Positions 44,533 to 53,127 of a stretch of DNA of 64,000 nucleotides are shown piece by piece. The translations under genes and the position numbers were made by a program. The stretch's first letter is position 1. Each line of letters begins with the position of its first letter. The notes under the pieces were generated by a model. It made no database searches, was not told the origin of the DNA, and saw only the letters and a list, made by a program, of their open reading frames with translations. The stretch is from Roseburia_C sp900315735 (GTDB lineage: Bacteria; Bacillota; Clostridia; Lachnospirales; Lachnospiraceae). Where the stretch lies: the NCBI GenBank assembly GCA_052118425.1, contig JBQKHF010000016.1; one strand, given 5' to 3'.

Positions 44533-45399
44533 TTATTCTGCTTTTCCAACAGAACAAAATAATTCCATTTTTTCTTTTACAGTAGCTTTGATTGCTTCTG
44601 CACCTGGAGCTAATAATTTACGTGGGTCAAATCCTTTGCCCTCTAAGTCCTTACCAGCTTCAATATATTTACGCGTAGCATCTGCGAAAGATAACTGACA
44701 CTCTGTATTTACATTAATCTTAGATACGCCAAGAGAGATAGCTTTCTTAATCATATCTGCAGGGATTCCTGTACCACCATGAAGTACTAATGGCATAGTT
44801 CCTGTCTTCTGCTGGATAGCATCCAGAGTCTCGAAAGAAAGTCCTTTCCAGTTTGCTGGATATTTTCCGTGGATGTTACCGATACCTGCTGCAAGCATGT
44901 CTACACCAAGGTCAGCGATTGTCTTACACTCGTTAGGATCTGCACACTCGCCCATTCCAACTACACCGTCTTCTTCTCCACCGATGGAACCAACTTCACA
45001 CTCGATAGAAAGTCCAAGCTGATGAGCTACATTTACAAGCTCTGTAGACTTAGCAAGGTTCTCCTCAAATGGATAATGAGAACCATCGAACATGATAGAT
45101 GTAAATCCAGCTTTGATACACTTATAACATCCTTCGTATGTTCCATGATCTAAGTGAAGTGCTACAGGAACTGTGATTCCAAGTTCTTCATCCATAGCTT
45201 TTACCATAGCTGCAACGGTCTTAAAACCTGTCATATATTTTCCTGCACCTTCAGATACACCAAGGATTACAGGGGATTTTAATTCTTCTGCAGTTAACAG
45301 TACGGATTTTGTCCACTCAAGGTTGTTGATATTGAACTGGCCTACTGCATAATGACCAGCTTTTGCTTTTTTTAACATTTCTGTTGCTGATACTAACAT
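44533..45399 (-). CDS. fba: class II fructose-1,6-bisphosphate aldolase
   Basis: Glycolytic and gluconeogenic zinc aldolase cleaving fructose bisphosphate to DHAP and GAP. The 288-aa protein shows zinc-ligand motifs (LHLDHGTYEGC, about residues 78-88), SIECEVGSIGGEEDG, and LHGGTGIP (about 205-212). The ATG at 45399 after ATGGAGG is chosen; the 9-residue longer reading would start in the ribosome site. It is a single gene with a TACAAT -10-like site upstream. Confidence 0.96.
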   Translation of the reverse strand: MLVSATEMLKKAKAGHYAVGQFNINNLEWTKSVLLTAEELKSPVILGVSEGAGKYMTGFKTVAAMVKAMDEELGITVPVALHLDHGTYEGCYKCIKAGFTSIMFDGSHYPFEENLAKSTELVNVAHQLGLSIECEVGSIGGEEDGVVGMGECADPNECKTIADLGVDMLAAGIGNIHGKYPANWKGLSFETLDAIQQKTGTMPLVLHGGTGIPADMIKKAISLGVSKINVNTECQLSFADATRKYIEAGKDLEGKGFDPRKLLAPGAEAIKATVKEKMELFCSVGKAE

Positions 45400-45469
45400 T
45401 TTGATTCCTCCATTGTTTTTTTTCATTGTACCATGGCTTTTCCCAAAAATAAAGTTAAAAATATAACAA

Positions 45470-46378
45470 TCATTTGGCAGATGTTTCTTTATTCTTGACC
45501 ATAATCTCCAAAGCCTGGTGCATATTTTTTATTTCCACTTCCTTATGGTCTCCGCCAAACTCACCATCTAAGGTCCATGGAATAATTTCTTCCGGATAAA
45601 ACTTAATATTACTGCTCTTAAATGAGTATACCAGATCGGTATCATCCTTGCGGCTGGTTAATGCTGCAATAATCTCATTTAACTCCAGTGGATTCTTCGG
45701 TGCTTTAATTAGAGTCACCTCAAAAACACCGTCATCCAAAAGAACGTTTTTACCTGTCAGGTTCTTAAATCCACCTACGGAAGTAGAATTGGTAATCATG
45801 CCATAGATGAATTCATCCTCTAATACTTCACCGTCATATTCTACCCGCATCTTATAGACCGGAATGTCTAAAAGCTGTTTCATTCCCTCTAAGATATAAG
45901 CTGCATGTCCTAATACATTCTTTAACTGCTGGCTGGTCTGATAGGACACCGCAGTAAACAGTCCGAATGCTGCCACATATACAAATGAATCTCCATTAAA
46001 ATATCCTACATCTACCGGAAATCTTCTTCCCTTTACTGCTACATTGGCTGCCTTAAGCATGCTCTTTGGTATCTTTAAGGAATTGGCAAAGTCATTGGTA
46101 CTTCCTGCCGGAATATAACCAAGCAGTGTCTTTTCTTCGCTTTCCATCATTCCGCTGACCGCTTCATCCAGTGTACCGTCTCCGCCACTGCAGACAATCA
46201 GGTCATAATTCTTTGCTTCTTCTCTGACACGGTTCTGCGCATCCCCCTTGCTCTGCGTCGGATAAATGGTGACTTCATAATCTGCCTTTACCATAATATC
46301 TACGATTTCCAACAGTTTATTCTTAATCAGTCCCTTTCCGGAATGGGGATTAAATATAAAAAGCAATTTCTTTTTCAT
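45470..46378 (-). CDS. diacylglycerol/lipid kinase family protein (YegS/BmrU-like)
   Basis: A 302-aa kinase of the DAGK catalytic family. The nucleotide motif GGDGTLDEAVSGM (about residues 63-75) and LGYIPAGSTNDFANSL follow an N-terminal FNPHSGKG motif. Such proteins phosphorylate diacylglycerol or related lipids at the membrane and recycle lipid from teichoic acid synthesis. Start ATG after GAGAGGTT, 24 bases past the HPr-like gene. Last gene in the long run starting at ftsH. Confidence 0.9.
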   Translation of the reverse strand: MKKKLLFIFNPHSGKGLIKNKLLEIVDIMVKADYEVTIYPTQSKGDAQNRVREEAKNYDLIVCSGGDGTLDEAVSGMMESEEKTLLGYIPAGSTNDFANSLKIPKSMLKAANVAVKGRRFPVDVGYFNGDSFVYVAAFGLFTAVSYQTSQQLKNVLGHAAYILEGMKQLLDIPVYKMRVEYDGEVLEDEFIYGMITNSTSVGGFKNLTGKNVLLDDGVFEVTLIKAPKNPLELNEIIAALTSRKDDTDLVYSFKSSNIKFYPEEIIPWTLDGEFGGDHKEVEIKNMHQALEIMVKNKETSAK

Positions 46379-46402
46379 TTTTACATAACCTCTCTCTTTC
46401 TT

Positions 46403-46657
46403 CTAGCCTTCAGACAGGAACTGTTCCAATGCTTCTAAGGCTTCCTTCTCGTCCTCGCCCTCAGCAGCAACCGTTACCACATCCTCATAATTCATTGCCA
46501 GTGACATCATGCCCATAATGCTCTTTGCATTTACTTTTTTCTCTCCGGATTCAATATAAATGCTGCTGGAAAAACGATTTGCAGTCTGAACAAGTAATGC
46601 GATAGGACTTGCTTCGACACCATTAACAAATTTAATGGTTACCTCTTTCTTCATCAT
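46403..46657 (-). CDS. crh: Crh-like HPr family protein lacking the phosphotransfer histidine
   Basis: An 84-aa HPr-fold protein. At the His15 position it has Glu (NGVEASPIALL, residue 15), so it cannot carry phosphate in the PTS. Ser46, the HPr-kinase target, is kept in AKSIMG. B. subtilis Crh has the same property (Gln15, Ser46) and follows the rapZ-yvcK-whiA genes; here rapZ and whiA precede it and hprK is in the same run. It therefore most likely serves in carbon catabolite control after phosphorylation by HprK. Start ATG after GAGGAGG. Confidence 0.85.
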   Translation of the reverse strand: MMKKEVTIKFVNGVEASPIALLVQTANRFSSSIYIESGEKKVNAKSIMGMMSLAMNYEDVVTVAAEGEDEKEALEALEQFLSEG

Positions 46658-46678
46658 ATGTATTCCTCCTCAACCTCT

Positions 46679-47596
46679 TTATACTCTCATGTTTTCAGCA
46701 ATTTCACTTATCTTTCTTAATCTGTGATTCACACCGGATTTTCCCACCGGCGGATTCAGGTATGTCCCCAGTTCCTTAAAGGGGGCTTCCGGATGCTCTA
46801 AACGTACCTGTGCCATCTCATAGAGATTATCCGGCAGTTCCTGCAGCCGTCCCTTTTCCTGGATAAACTTAATATCTTCAATCTGCTTTACTGCAGCATT
46901 TACAGTCTTATTAATATTGGCAGTCTCACAATTTACCTGCCGGTTTACACTGTTACGCATCTCTTTTAAAATGCGTACATTTTCAAGGTTCATCAGTGCC
47001 ACATGTGCTTCCATGATATTTAACATATCCACAATCTGGGCACCTTCTTTTAAGTATACCACATGGTGCTTCTTGCGTTCCACCACTTTTGCATCCATAC
47101 CAAAGTCACTGATTACCGACCTGAGCTGTTCTGCCTGCTGCGGCGTTGCGCATACAATTTCAAAATGATAGGATTTATGCGGGTCGCTCATGGAACCGGA
47201 AGCTAAAAATGCACCTCTTACAAATGCTCTTCTACAGCAGGACTTCTGTAACAGCATTCCATTTACTGCCTGCCGGAACGGATGCAGTGAGCCATCCTCT
47301 TCCAGAAATTTAAGTGCCATCAATACCCGGCGCATGGCATCCTGTTCTTCTATATATAACACGCCCGGATTCTGCTCGGATAATTCCGCACTGATATCAA
47401 ATGCCCGCTTTAAAAGCGTATAGCACTTTTTCGCCAGTCCGGCATGCTCTGTTGCAATTTCCAATCTGGGATTTGCTCCCGTCAATATCATTCTTCCGGA
47501 AAAACTTATAATCGCCGCAAGTTCTGCCAGCTGACAGTGTCTGCTTTTGCTTATATGCTTCTCCAGTTCCGCCTTTACTTCTCCCGAAAAAGACAT
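46679..47596 (-). CDS. whiA: DNA-binding protein WhiA
   Basis: A 305-aa protein with LAGLIDADG-like N-terminal folds (about 1-205) and a C-terminal helix-turn-helix (about 250-300: LRQLxxNLYEMAQVRLEHP-type region ending in GVNHRLRKISEIAENM). WhiA influences sporulation in actinomycetes and division and chromosome segregation in Bacillus. The ATG at 47596 follows GGAGATATGAG. The rapZ stop is 13 bases upstream; the yvcK gene found between them in Bacillus is missing here. Confidence 0.93.
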   Translation of the reverse strand: MSFSGEVKAELEKHISKSRHCQLAELAAIISFSGRMILTGANPRLEIATEHAGLAKKCYTLLKRAFDISAELSEQNPGVLYIEEQDAMRRVLMALKFLEEDGSLHPFRQAVNGMLLQKSCCRRAFVRGAFLASGSMSDPHKSYHFEIVCATPQQAEQLRSVISDFGMDAKVVERKKHHVVYLKEGAQIVDMLNIMEAHVALMNLENVRILKEMRNSVNRQVNCETANINKTVNAAVKQIEDIKFIQEKGRLQELPDNLYEMAQVRLEHPEAPFKELGTYLNPPVGKSGVNHRLRKISEIAENMRV

Positions 47597-47609
47597 CTCA
47601 TATCTCCAT

Positions 47610-48482
47610 CTAGTGTCGCACCGTATCCTTATCAATATCACGATGCTCTATCTTAATTCCAAACTGTTTCTGTTTCTCTAACCGTTTAAACAATTCATTG
47701 GCGAGGGTTACGGAGCGATGCTTGCCTCCGGTACAGCCAATGGCAATTACCAGCTGGCTCTTTCCCTCTGTTATGTAATTCGGTATCAGGAATTTTACCA
47801 TATCTTCTAACTTATCCAGAAATACATGGGCTTCCTTATATTGCATTACAAAATCCTGAATCTCTTTATCATTGCCATTCTTCGGGCGTAAGCCTTCCAC
47901 ATAATATGGATTTGGCAGGAAACGCACATCAAATACCAGATCTGCATCTGCCGGAATTCCATATTTGAATCCAAAGGACAAAATCGTAATAAAAAGATTC
48001 TTAAATTCCTGATTCTCTACAAATATTTTATTTAATTCTGTTTTTAACTCTCTGGTCAGAAGATGGCTGGTATCGATGATATAATTTGCCTGTTTCTTTA
48101 AGAATTCCAGTCTTCTTCTCTCTTCTTCGATACCTTTATCGACACGCTCACTTCCTGCCAGCGGATGACTTCTTCTGGTCTCCTTATAACGTTTTACCAG
48201 CACACCGTCCTCTGCGTCTAAAAACAGTACATCAAATTCTTTTCCTTCACTTCTCAGATGGTCAAGAATATCCTGTAAATCTTCCAATGCCTGTCCGCTT
48301 CGGATATCTACGCCTACAGCAACCTTCTGATGCTCCGTATTTCTTAAATCTGCTAACTCTATAAACTTTTCAATCAGAGGAATCGGCAGATTGTCGACAC
48401 AATAAAATCCGATATCCTCCATCATCTTAAGTGCTGTACTTTTTCCTGCTCCGGACATTCCTGTCAGAATTACCAGTTTCAT
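47610..48482 (-). CDS. rapZ: nucleotide-binding protein RapZ
   Basis: A 290-aa P-loop protein, RapZ/YvcJ family. N-terminal Walker A GMSGAGKSTA (about 8-17); C-terminal domain with GCTGGKHRSV (about 240-249) for the second ligand. RapZ controls amino-sugar precursor synthesis through small RNAs in E. coli; Bacillus YvcJ is linked to competence and the envelope. The ATG at 48482 overlaps murB by 4 bases behind TTAGGAG; the 45-residue upstream extension is murB in another frame. Confidence 0.94.
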   Translation of the reverse strand: MKLVILTGMSGAGKSTALKMMEDIGFYCVDNLPIPLIEKFIELADLRNTEHQKVAVGVDIRSGQALEDLQDILDHLRSEGKEFDVLFLDAEDGVLVKRYKETRRSHPLAGSERVDKGIEEERRRLEFLKKQANYIIDTSHLLTRELKTELNKIFVENQEFKNLFITILSFGFKYGIPADADLVFDVRFLPNPYYVEGLRPKNGNDKEIQDFVMQYKEAHVFLDKLEDMVKFLIPNYITEGKSQLVIAIGCTGGKHRSVTLANELFKRLEKQKQFGIKIEHRDIDKDTVRH

Positions 48483-49390
48483 GAAAATTCTCCTAACCTT
48501 CTTACTTCCGGCTCCAGTCTTACCTGAAACTCCTGTTCCACTTTCTCCTGCACCCTGCGCATCAGTTCTTCCACTTCTGCTGCGGTTGCCTGCCCACGGT
48601 TTATTACAAAACCGCAATGTTTCTCGGATACCTGGGCATCTCCCACACGATAGCCTCTTAACCCGGCATCCATAATCAGCTTTCCGGCAAAATAGCCTTC
48701 CGGCCGCTTAAAGGTACTTCCTGCACTCGGAAATTCCAACGGCTGTTTCTCCTGCCGTTTCTGACGAAGCTCCTGCATCAGGGCTTCAATTTTTTCTTTC
48801 TCTTCGGATGCTAATTTTATGGTTGCACCCAGCACCACTTCTCCGGTCTCCATGACACGGCTGTGTCTATAGCTTAAGGAAAGCTCTTCTACCGGAACTT
48901 CTATCACTTCACCCTCTTTGGTCAGAAGCGTTGCGGATACTAAAATATCTTTCATCTCTCCGCCATAAGCACCGGCATTCATTACCACTGCCCCTCCGAT
49001 GCTTCCCGGAATTCCTGCTGCAAATTCCATACCGCCTAAGGATGCTTCCAATGCCTTGTGTGCAACCTTTGAAAGCAGTGCTCCCGCTTCGGCATGAATT
49101 GTATCTTCTTTTACTTCAATGGAAGAAGCGTTTGTGCCAAATTCGATGACGACTCCGGAAATTCCCTTATCACCCACCAGAAGATTACTTCCATTTCCGA
49201 TAATGGTATAAGGAATTTTCTGTGTCCGGCATAATGCAATGACATCCACCGCTTCTTTGATGGTCGGCATCAGAAAAATCTCTGCTTCGCCTCCGATTCG
49301 AAATGTGGTATGACGGCTCATAGGCTCCTGCAAACGTATTCTGCTTTCGTCTACTATAGTCTTAATAGCTTCTATCCAGTCTTCTCTCAC
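48479..49390 (-). CDS. murB: UDP-N-acetylenolpyruvoylglucosamine reductase
   Basis: FAD enzyme making UDP-MurNAc, the second committed step of peptidoglycan precursor synthesis. The 303-aa type IIa protein shows HTTFRIGGEAE, GNGSNLLVGD, GIPGSIGGAVVMNAGAYG and the catalytic segment SAGSTFKRP. Starts at GTG with GGGAGAAG upstream. It couples to rapZ by a 4-base overlap, matching the murB-rapZ-whiA order of many clostridia. Confidence 0.95.
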   Translation of the reverse strand: MREDWIEAIKTIVDESRIRLQEPMSRHTTFRIGGEAEIFLMPTIKEAVDVIALCRTQKIPYTIIGNGSNLLVGDKGISGVVIEFGTNASSIEVKEDTIHAEAGALLSKVAHKALEASLGGMEFAAGIPGSIGGAVVMNAGAYGGEMKDILVSATLLTKEGEVIEVPVEELSLSYRHSRVMETGEVVLGATIKLASEEKEKIEALMQELRQKRQEKQPLEFPSAGSTFKRPEGYFAGKLIMDAGLRGYRVGDAQVSEKHCGFVINRGQATAAEVEELMRRVQEKVEQEFQVRLEPEVRRLGEFS

Positions 49391-49416
49391 GATTCACTTC
49401 TCCCATTTTCTATTCT

Positions 49417-50808
49417 CTATGAAGCTAAAAATGCCACATAGCCTTTATATGCTTCATATAAATCTGCTTTACTGATGATTTCCCATGGTGCATGCATATT
49501 CAAAACAGCAACACCGCTGTCAATTACCTGCATTCCATAATTTGCCAGAATATATGCGATGGTTCCGCCGCCGCCCTGATCTACTTTACCTAATTCTGCA
49601 GTCTGGTAAAATACATTGCCATTATCCATTACTGCACGTAATTTTCCAACGTATTCTGCGCTGGCATCATTGGAGCCTGACTTTCCTCTGGAACCGGTAT
49701 ATTTATTAAATACCATTCCTTTTCCAAAATACGCTGCATTCTTTTTGTCCATAACGGACGGATAATTCGGGTCAAATGCTGCGCTGACATCAGAGGACAA
49801 TACATGGGAATTCTGCAATGTACGACGCAGTGCAAGTTCTGTATACTGTCCTGCTGCCGCCATAACCTCTGCTGTCATATTCTCAAAGAATCTTGACTGC
49901 ATTCCGGTTGCTCCCACGCTGCCGATTTCTTCTTTATCTACCAGAAGACATACACTGGTATATTCCGGTGTTTTATCCGTTGCAAGCATCGCTTCAAAGG
50001 ATGGGTAAGCACAGACTCTGTCATCGTGTCCGTAGCCCATTATCATGCTTCGGTCAAATCCATAATCTCTTGCTTCTCCGGCAGGTACTACCTCAATCTC
50101 TGCTGAAAGGAAATCTTCTTCTTCGATTCCATATTCTTCTTTTAAGATTGCAAGGATATTTCCTTTTACCGTATCCTTGGCATTCTCTTTTTCCTCACCG
50201 GAAAGCGGAATGCTTCCAATCAGAAGGTCTAAACTTTCTCCTTCAATAACCTTTGCCGCCTTCTTCTCCATCTGCTCACCGGCAAGATGAATCAGTAAAT
50301 CACTGACACCAAATACCGGATCTCCCGGCTTATCTCCAATATTTACTGCTACTACGCTTCCGTCTTTCTTTGCTACCACACCATGCAGTGCCAGTGGAAG
50401 TGTTACCCACTGGTATTTCTTCACGCCACCATAATAATGGGTATCTAACATGGCAAGGCCGGTATCTTCATATAACGGATTCTGTTTTAAATCCATTCTC
50501 GGAGAATCCACATGTGCACCAAGAATCCGCATGCCTTCTTCCATCGGCTTCTTTCCTACAATGAACATGGCAAGTGCTTTTCCATTATTATCTGCATACA
50601 CTTTTGCGCCGGATTCCAGTTTTATTCCTTCTGCAATCACTTTCTTTATATCAAGGTATCCTGCTGCTTCTGCCCGCTCCACGAAAGTGCGTACACATTC
50701 TCTTTCTGTCTTACATGCTGATATAAATTTACGATACTCTTCTGCAAATTCAAAAACTTTCTTCTTCTCTTCTTCACTGTAATGATTCCATGCTACTTCT
50801 CGTTCCAT
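49417..50808 (-). CDS. M18 family aminopeptidase
   Basis: A 463-aa cytosolic dinuclear zinc aminopeptidase. Motifs: GAHVDSPRMDLKQNP (His ligand, about 99-113), DKEEIGSVGATGMQ (Glu general base and ligand, about 283-296), and the C-terminal MHAPWEIISKADLY. Start ATG after AAAGGAG. It lies between hprK and murB, 16 bases after hprK, and is probably transcribed with them without a clear functional link. Confidence 0.93.
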   Translation of the reverse strand: MEREVAWNHYSEEEKKKVFEFAEEYRKFISACKTERECVRTFVERAEAAGYLDIKKVIAEGIKLESGAKVYADNNGKALAMFIVGKKPMEEGMRILGAHVDSPRMDLKQNPLYEDTGLAMLDTHYYGGVKKYQWVTLPLALHGVVAKKDGSVVAVNIGDKPGDPVFGVSDLLIHLAGEQMEKKAAKVIEGESLDLLIGSIPLSGEEKENAKDTVKGNILAILKEEYGIEEEDFLSAEIEVVPAGEARDYGFDRSMIMGYGHDDRVCAYPSFEAMLATDKTPEYTSVCLLVDKEEIGSVGATGMQSRFFENMTAEVMAAAGQYTELALRRTLQNSHVLSSDVSAAFDPNYPSVMDKKNAAYFGKGMVFNKYTGSRGKSGSNDASAEYVGKLRAVMDNGNVFYQTAELGKVDQGGGGTIAYILANYGMQVIDSGVAVLNMHAPWEIISKADLYEAYKGYVAFLAS

Positions 50809-50824
50809 ATGAATGAATCTCCTT

Positions 50825-51766
50825 TTACTCTTCTTCCTCGTCGTCCTTCTTATTCAGATTTGCCTGTACACGACGATATAATTCCTGAGCTGCATTGTAA
50901 CCCATCTTCTTCTGTCTGTGGTTAACGGCTGCAGCCTCACAGATAACTGCAAGATTTCGACCCGGACGGATTGGAAGGGAATGACATACTACTTTATTTC
51001 CAAGTAACTCTGTATATTCCTCCTCAAGACCAAGACGGTCATACTCATTATCTTTCTTCCAGTCTTCCAGTTTAATTACAAGGTCGATATTCTGTTTCTC
51101 TTTTACACACTCAACACCGAACAATGTCTTTACATCAATGATTCCGATACCTCTTAACTCAATGAAGTATCTGGTGATATCCGGTGATGTACCAGTTAAG
51201 GTATGCTCATTGATTTTACGGATTTCTACCACGTCATCTGTTACCAGACGATGTCCACGCTTAATCAGTTCCAGCGCAGCCTCACTCTTACCGATTCCGC
51301 TTTCACCGGTAATCAGAAGTCCTTCACCGTAAACGTCTACCAGTACACCATGGATGGTAATACACGGAGCAAGTTCTTCACTTAAAAGATAAATCAGCTC
51401 TGCCATGAATTCTGATGTGCTTCTGCTGGTTCCGAATACCGGAACATCATTTTCCTTTGCTCTCTGTAAGAACAAATCATCCGGCTGTAAATCCCTGCAG
51501 AAAATAACACATGGTATATCATATTTTAAGAACCGGCTGTAAATGCTGTCTTTTTCTGAATCATTTAAATGCTGCAGGTATGTATATTCTACCATACCGA
51601 TAATCTGTACACGGGACTGCTCGAAATGTTCAAAATATCCGCTCAGCTGTAACGCCGGACGGTTTACATCCGCAAGTTTGATGCGGTGTCCCTTTAATTC
51701 CATATCCTCAATATATTTCTTTAACTGCAGTTTTTTTACAATTTTCTCAATTCCTACACCTTCCAT
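50825..51766 (-). CDS. hprK: HPr kinase/phosphorylase
   Basis: Bifunctional enzyme phosphorylating HPr at Ser46 and reversing it in response to fructose-bisphosphate, ATP and phosphate. The 313-aa hexameric protein has the N-terminal domain, Walker A GESGIGKS (about 154-161), and the HprK signature ELRGIGIIDVKTLFG (about 204-218). Start ATG behind AAAGGAGTC. A Ser46-containing, His15-less HPr is encoded 4 kb downstream in the same run. Confidence 0.96.
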   Translation of the reverse strand: MEGVGIEKIVKKLQLKKYIEDMELKGHRIKLADVNRPALQLSGYFEHFEQSRVQIIGMVEYTYLQHLNDSEKDSIYSRFLKYDIPCVIFCRDLQPDDLFLQRAKENDVPVFGTSRSTSEFMAELIYLLSEELAPCITIHGVLVDVYGEGLLITGESGIGKSEAALELIKRGHRLVTDDVVEIRKINEHTLTGTSPDITRYFIELRGIGIIDVKTLFGVECVKEKQNIDLVIKLEDWKKDNEYDRLGLEEEYTELLGNKVVCHSLPIRPGRNLAVICEAAAVNHRQKKMGYNAAQELYRRVQANLNKKDDEEEE

Positions 51767-51811
51767 AGCATGACTCCTTTCTTATCTTAACCCCTGTATT
51801 TTTATGATTTT

Positions 51812-53107
51812 TTACTGTTCTAATAATTTGAAACGCTCTACCAGTTCATCCAGAGAAGTTGCCTCTGCGGATAACTCTTCACTGGTTGCTGATGCTTCCT
51901 GGGATGCTGCTGAGTTGGTCTGAATAACATCATCAATCTGTTTTACACCATCTTCAATTTCTTTTACGGATACTGCCTGACGGTCAGATGCGATTCTGAT
52001 ATTTGCTACCTCTGTAATGATAGCATCCAGTTCTGTAATAACTTTATTCAATGATTCAGAAGTCTGCTGTGTTACTTCGTTTCCATGTTCTACTTCTACC
52101 TGGTTTGTCTCCAATAAATGTTTGGATGTCTCTGCAGATTCTGCACTGCTTTCAGCCAGCATACGAATCTGTTCTGCAACAACTGCAAATCCTTTTCCTG
52201 CTTCTCCTGCTCTTGCAGCCTCAATGGATGCATTTAAGGAAAGAAGATTGGTCTGGGATGCAATACCATCAATTTCAGTAATAACTCTTTCCAGCTCTTT
52301 GGATGTTGTTGAGATACGTTCCATTGCCTCCATAAGTTCACGCATCTTGTTCTGACTGACATTCGCTTCCATTCCTACGCTCTTTGCACGGTCATGTACG
52401 ATATCTGTTGATTTGCTGTTTGCAACAACCTGCTCTGTAACCTTTGAAACATTTTCTACCAGATTATCTACCGCAATAGACTGGTCTGTTGCACCTTTTG
52501 CCAGATCCTGGGAACTGATTGCAAGCTGTTCGGAACCGGCAGCCACCTGATTAGAAGATTCCTTAATCAGGCATAAGGTACTGCTTACATTCTGGATGGT
52601 ACTTACCAGTTCTTCCATAACTGATTCAAATTCTCCCACATATGCTTCTTTACATGCAGAACGTACTGTATAATTACCCTGTGCAAATTCTTTTAAAATA
52701 TTCTGTAAATCGCCAACTATTTTCTGTAAAGTATTTTCCATGTTACGGAACTGGTTTGCCAGCTCTCCGATTTCATCTTCTGACTGATAGGTTACTTCTT
52801 CATGTAATTCACCATTGGAAAGATGTTCTGCCACACGCTCTAACTCTCTTACCGGTTTTACAATATAATAAACGAGCCATCTGGACTGCTGTCCGGTCAA
52901 CATAACACTTCCTACAACAATTCCCAGCATAATAATAATGCAGATAACCAGAACCGGAATACGGAACGCATCCGGAACTACAGCCAGCAGGATTAATCCC
53001 AGGCAGGCTAATGCTACTGTTGTAAAATACAGCATAAATACCATTTTAAATGCATCATTTACTTTTTTCTTGATACTTTTGTTTTTGAATTTTTCTTCTT
53101 TGGTCAT
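51812..53107 (-). CDS. methyl-accepting chemotaxis protein without extracellular sensor
   Basis: A 431-aa transducer. Two adjacent membrane helices (about 21-43 and 46-68) are joined by a short loop, so there is no periplasmic-type sensor domain; a HAMP segment (about 70-122) and a full signalling coiled coil follow, with the tip IASQTNLLSLNASIEAARAG and GKGFAVVAEQIRMLA. It could sense membrane or cytoplasmic signals or act in a non-chemotactic output. It lies 20 bases after uvrC and 45 before hprK. Start ATG after AAAGGAG. Confidence 0.93.
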   Translation of the reverse strand: MTKEEKFKNKSIKKKVNDAFKMVFMLYFTTVALACLGLILLAVVPDAFRIPVLVICIIIMLGIVVGSVMLTGQQSRWLVYYIVKPVRELERVAEHLSNGELHEEVTYQSEDEIGELANQFRNMENTLQKIVGDLQNILKEFAQGNYTVRSACKEAYVGEFESVMEELVSTIQNVSSTLCLIKESSNQVAAGSEQLAISSQDLAKGATDQSIAVDNLVENVSKVTEQVVANSKSTDIVHDRAKSVGMEANVSQNKMRELMEAMERISTTSKELERVITEIDGIASQTNLLSLNASIEAARAGEAGKGFAVVAEQIRMLAESSAESAETSKHLLETNQVEVEHGNEVTQQTSESLNKVITELDAIITEVANIRIASDRQAVSVKEIEDGVKQIDDVIQTNSAASQEASATSEELSAEATSLDELVERFKLLEQ

Positions 53108-53127
53108 AGTGATTCTCCTTTTTCTTT

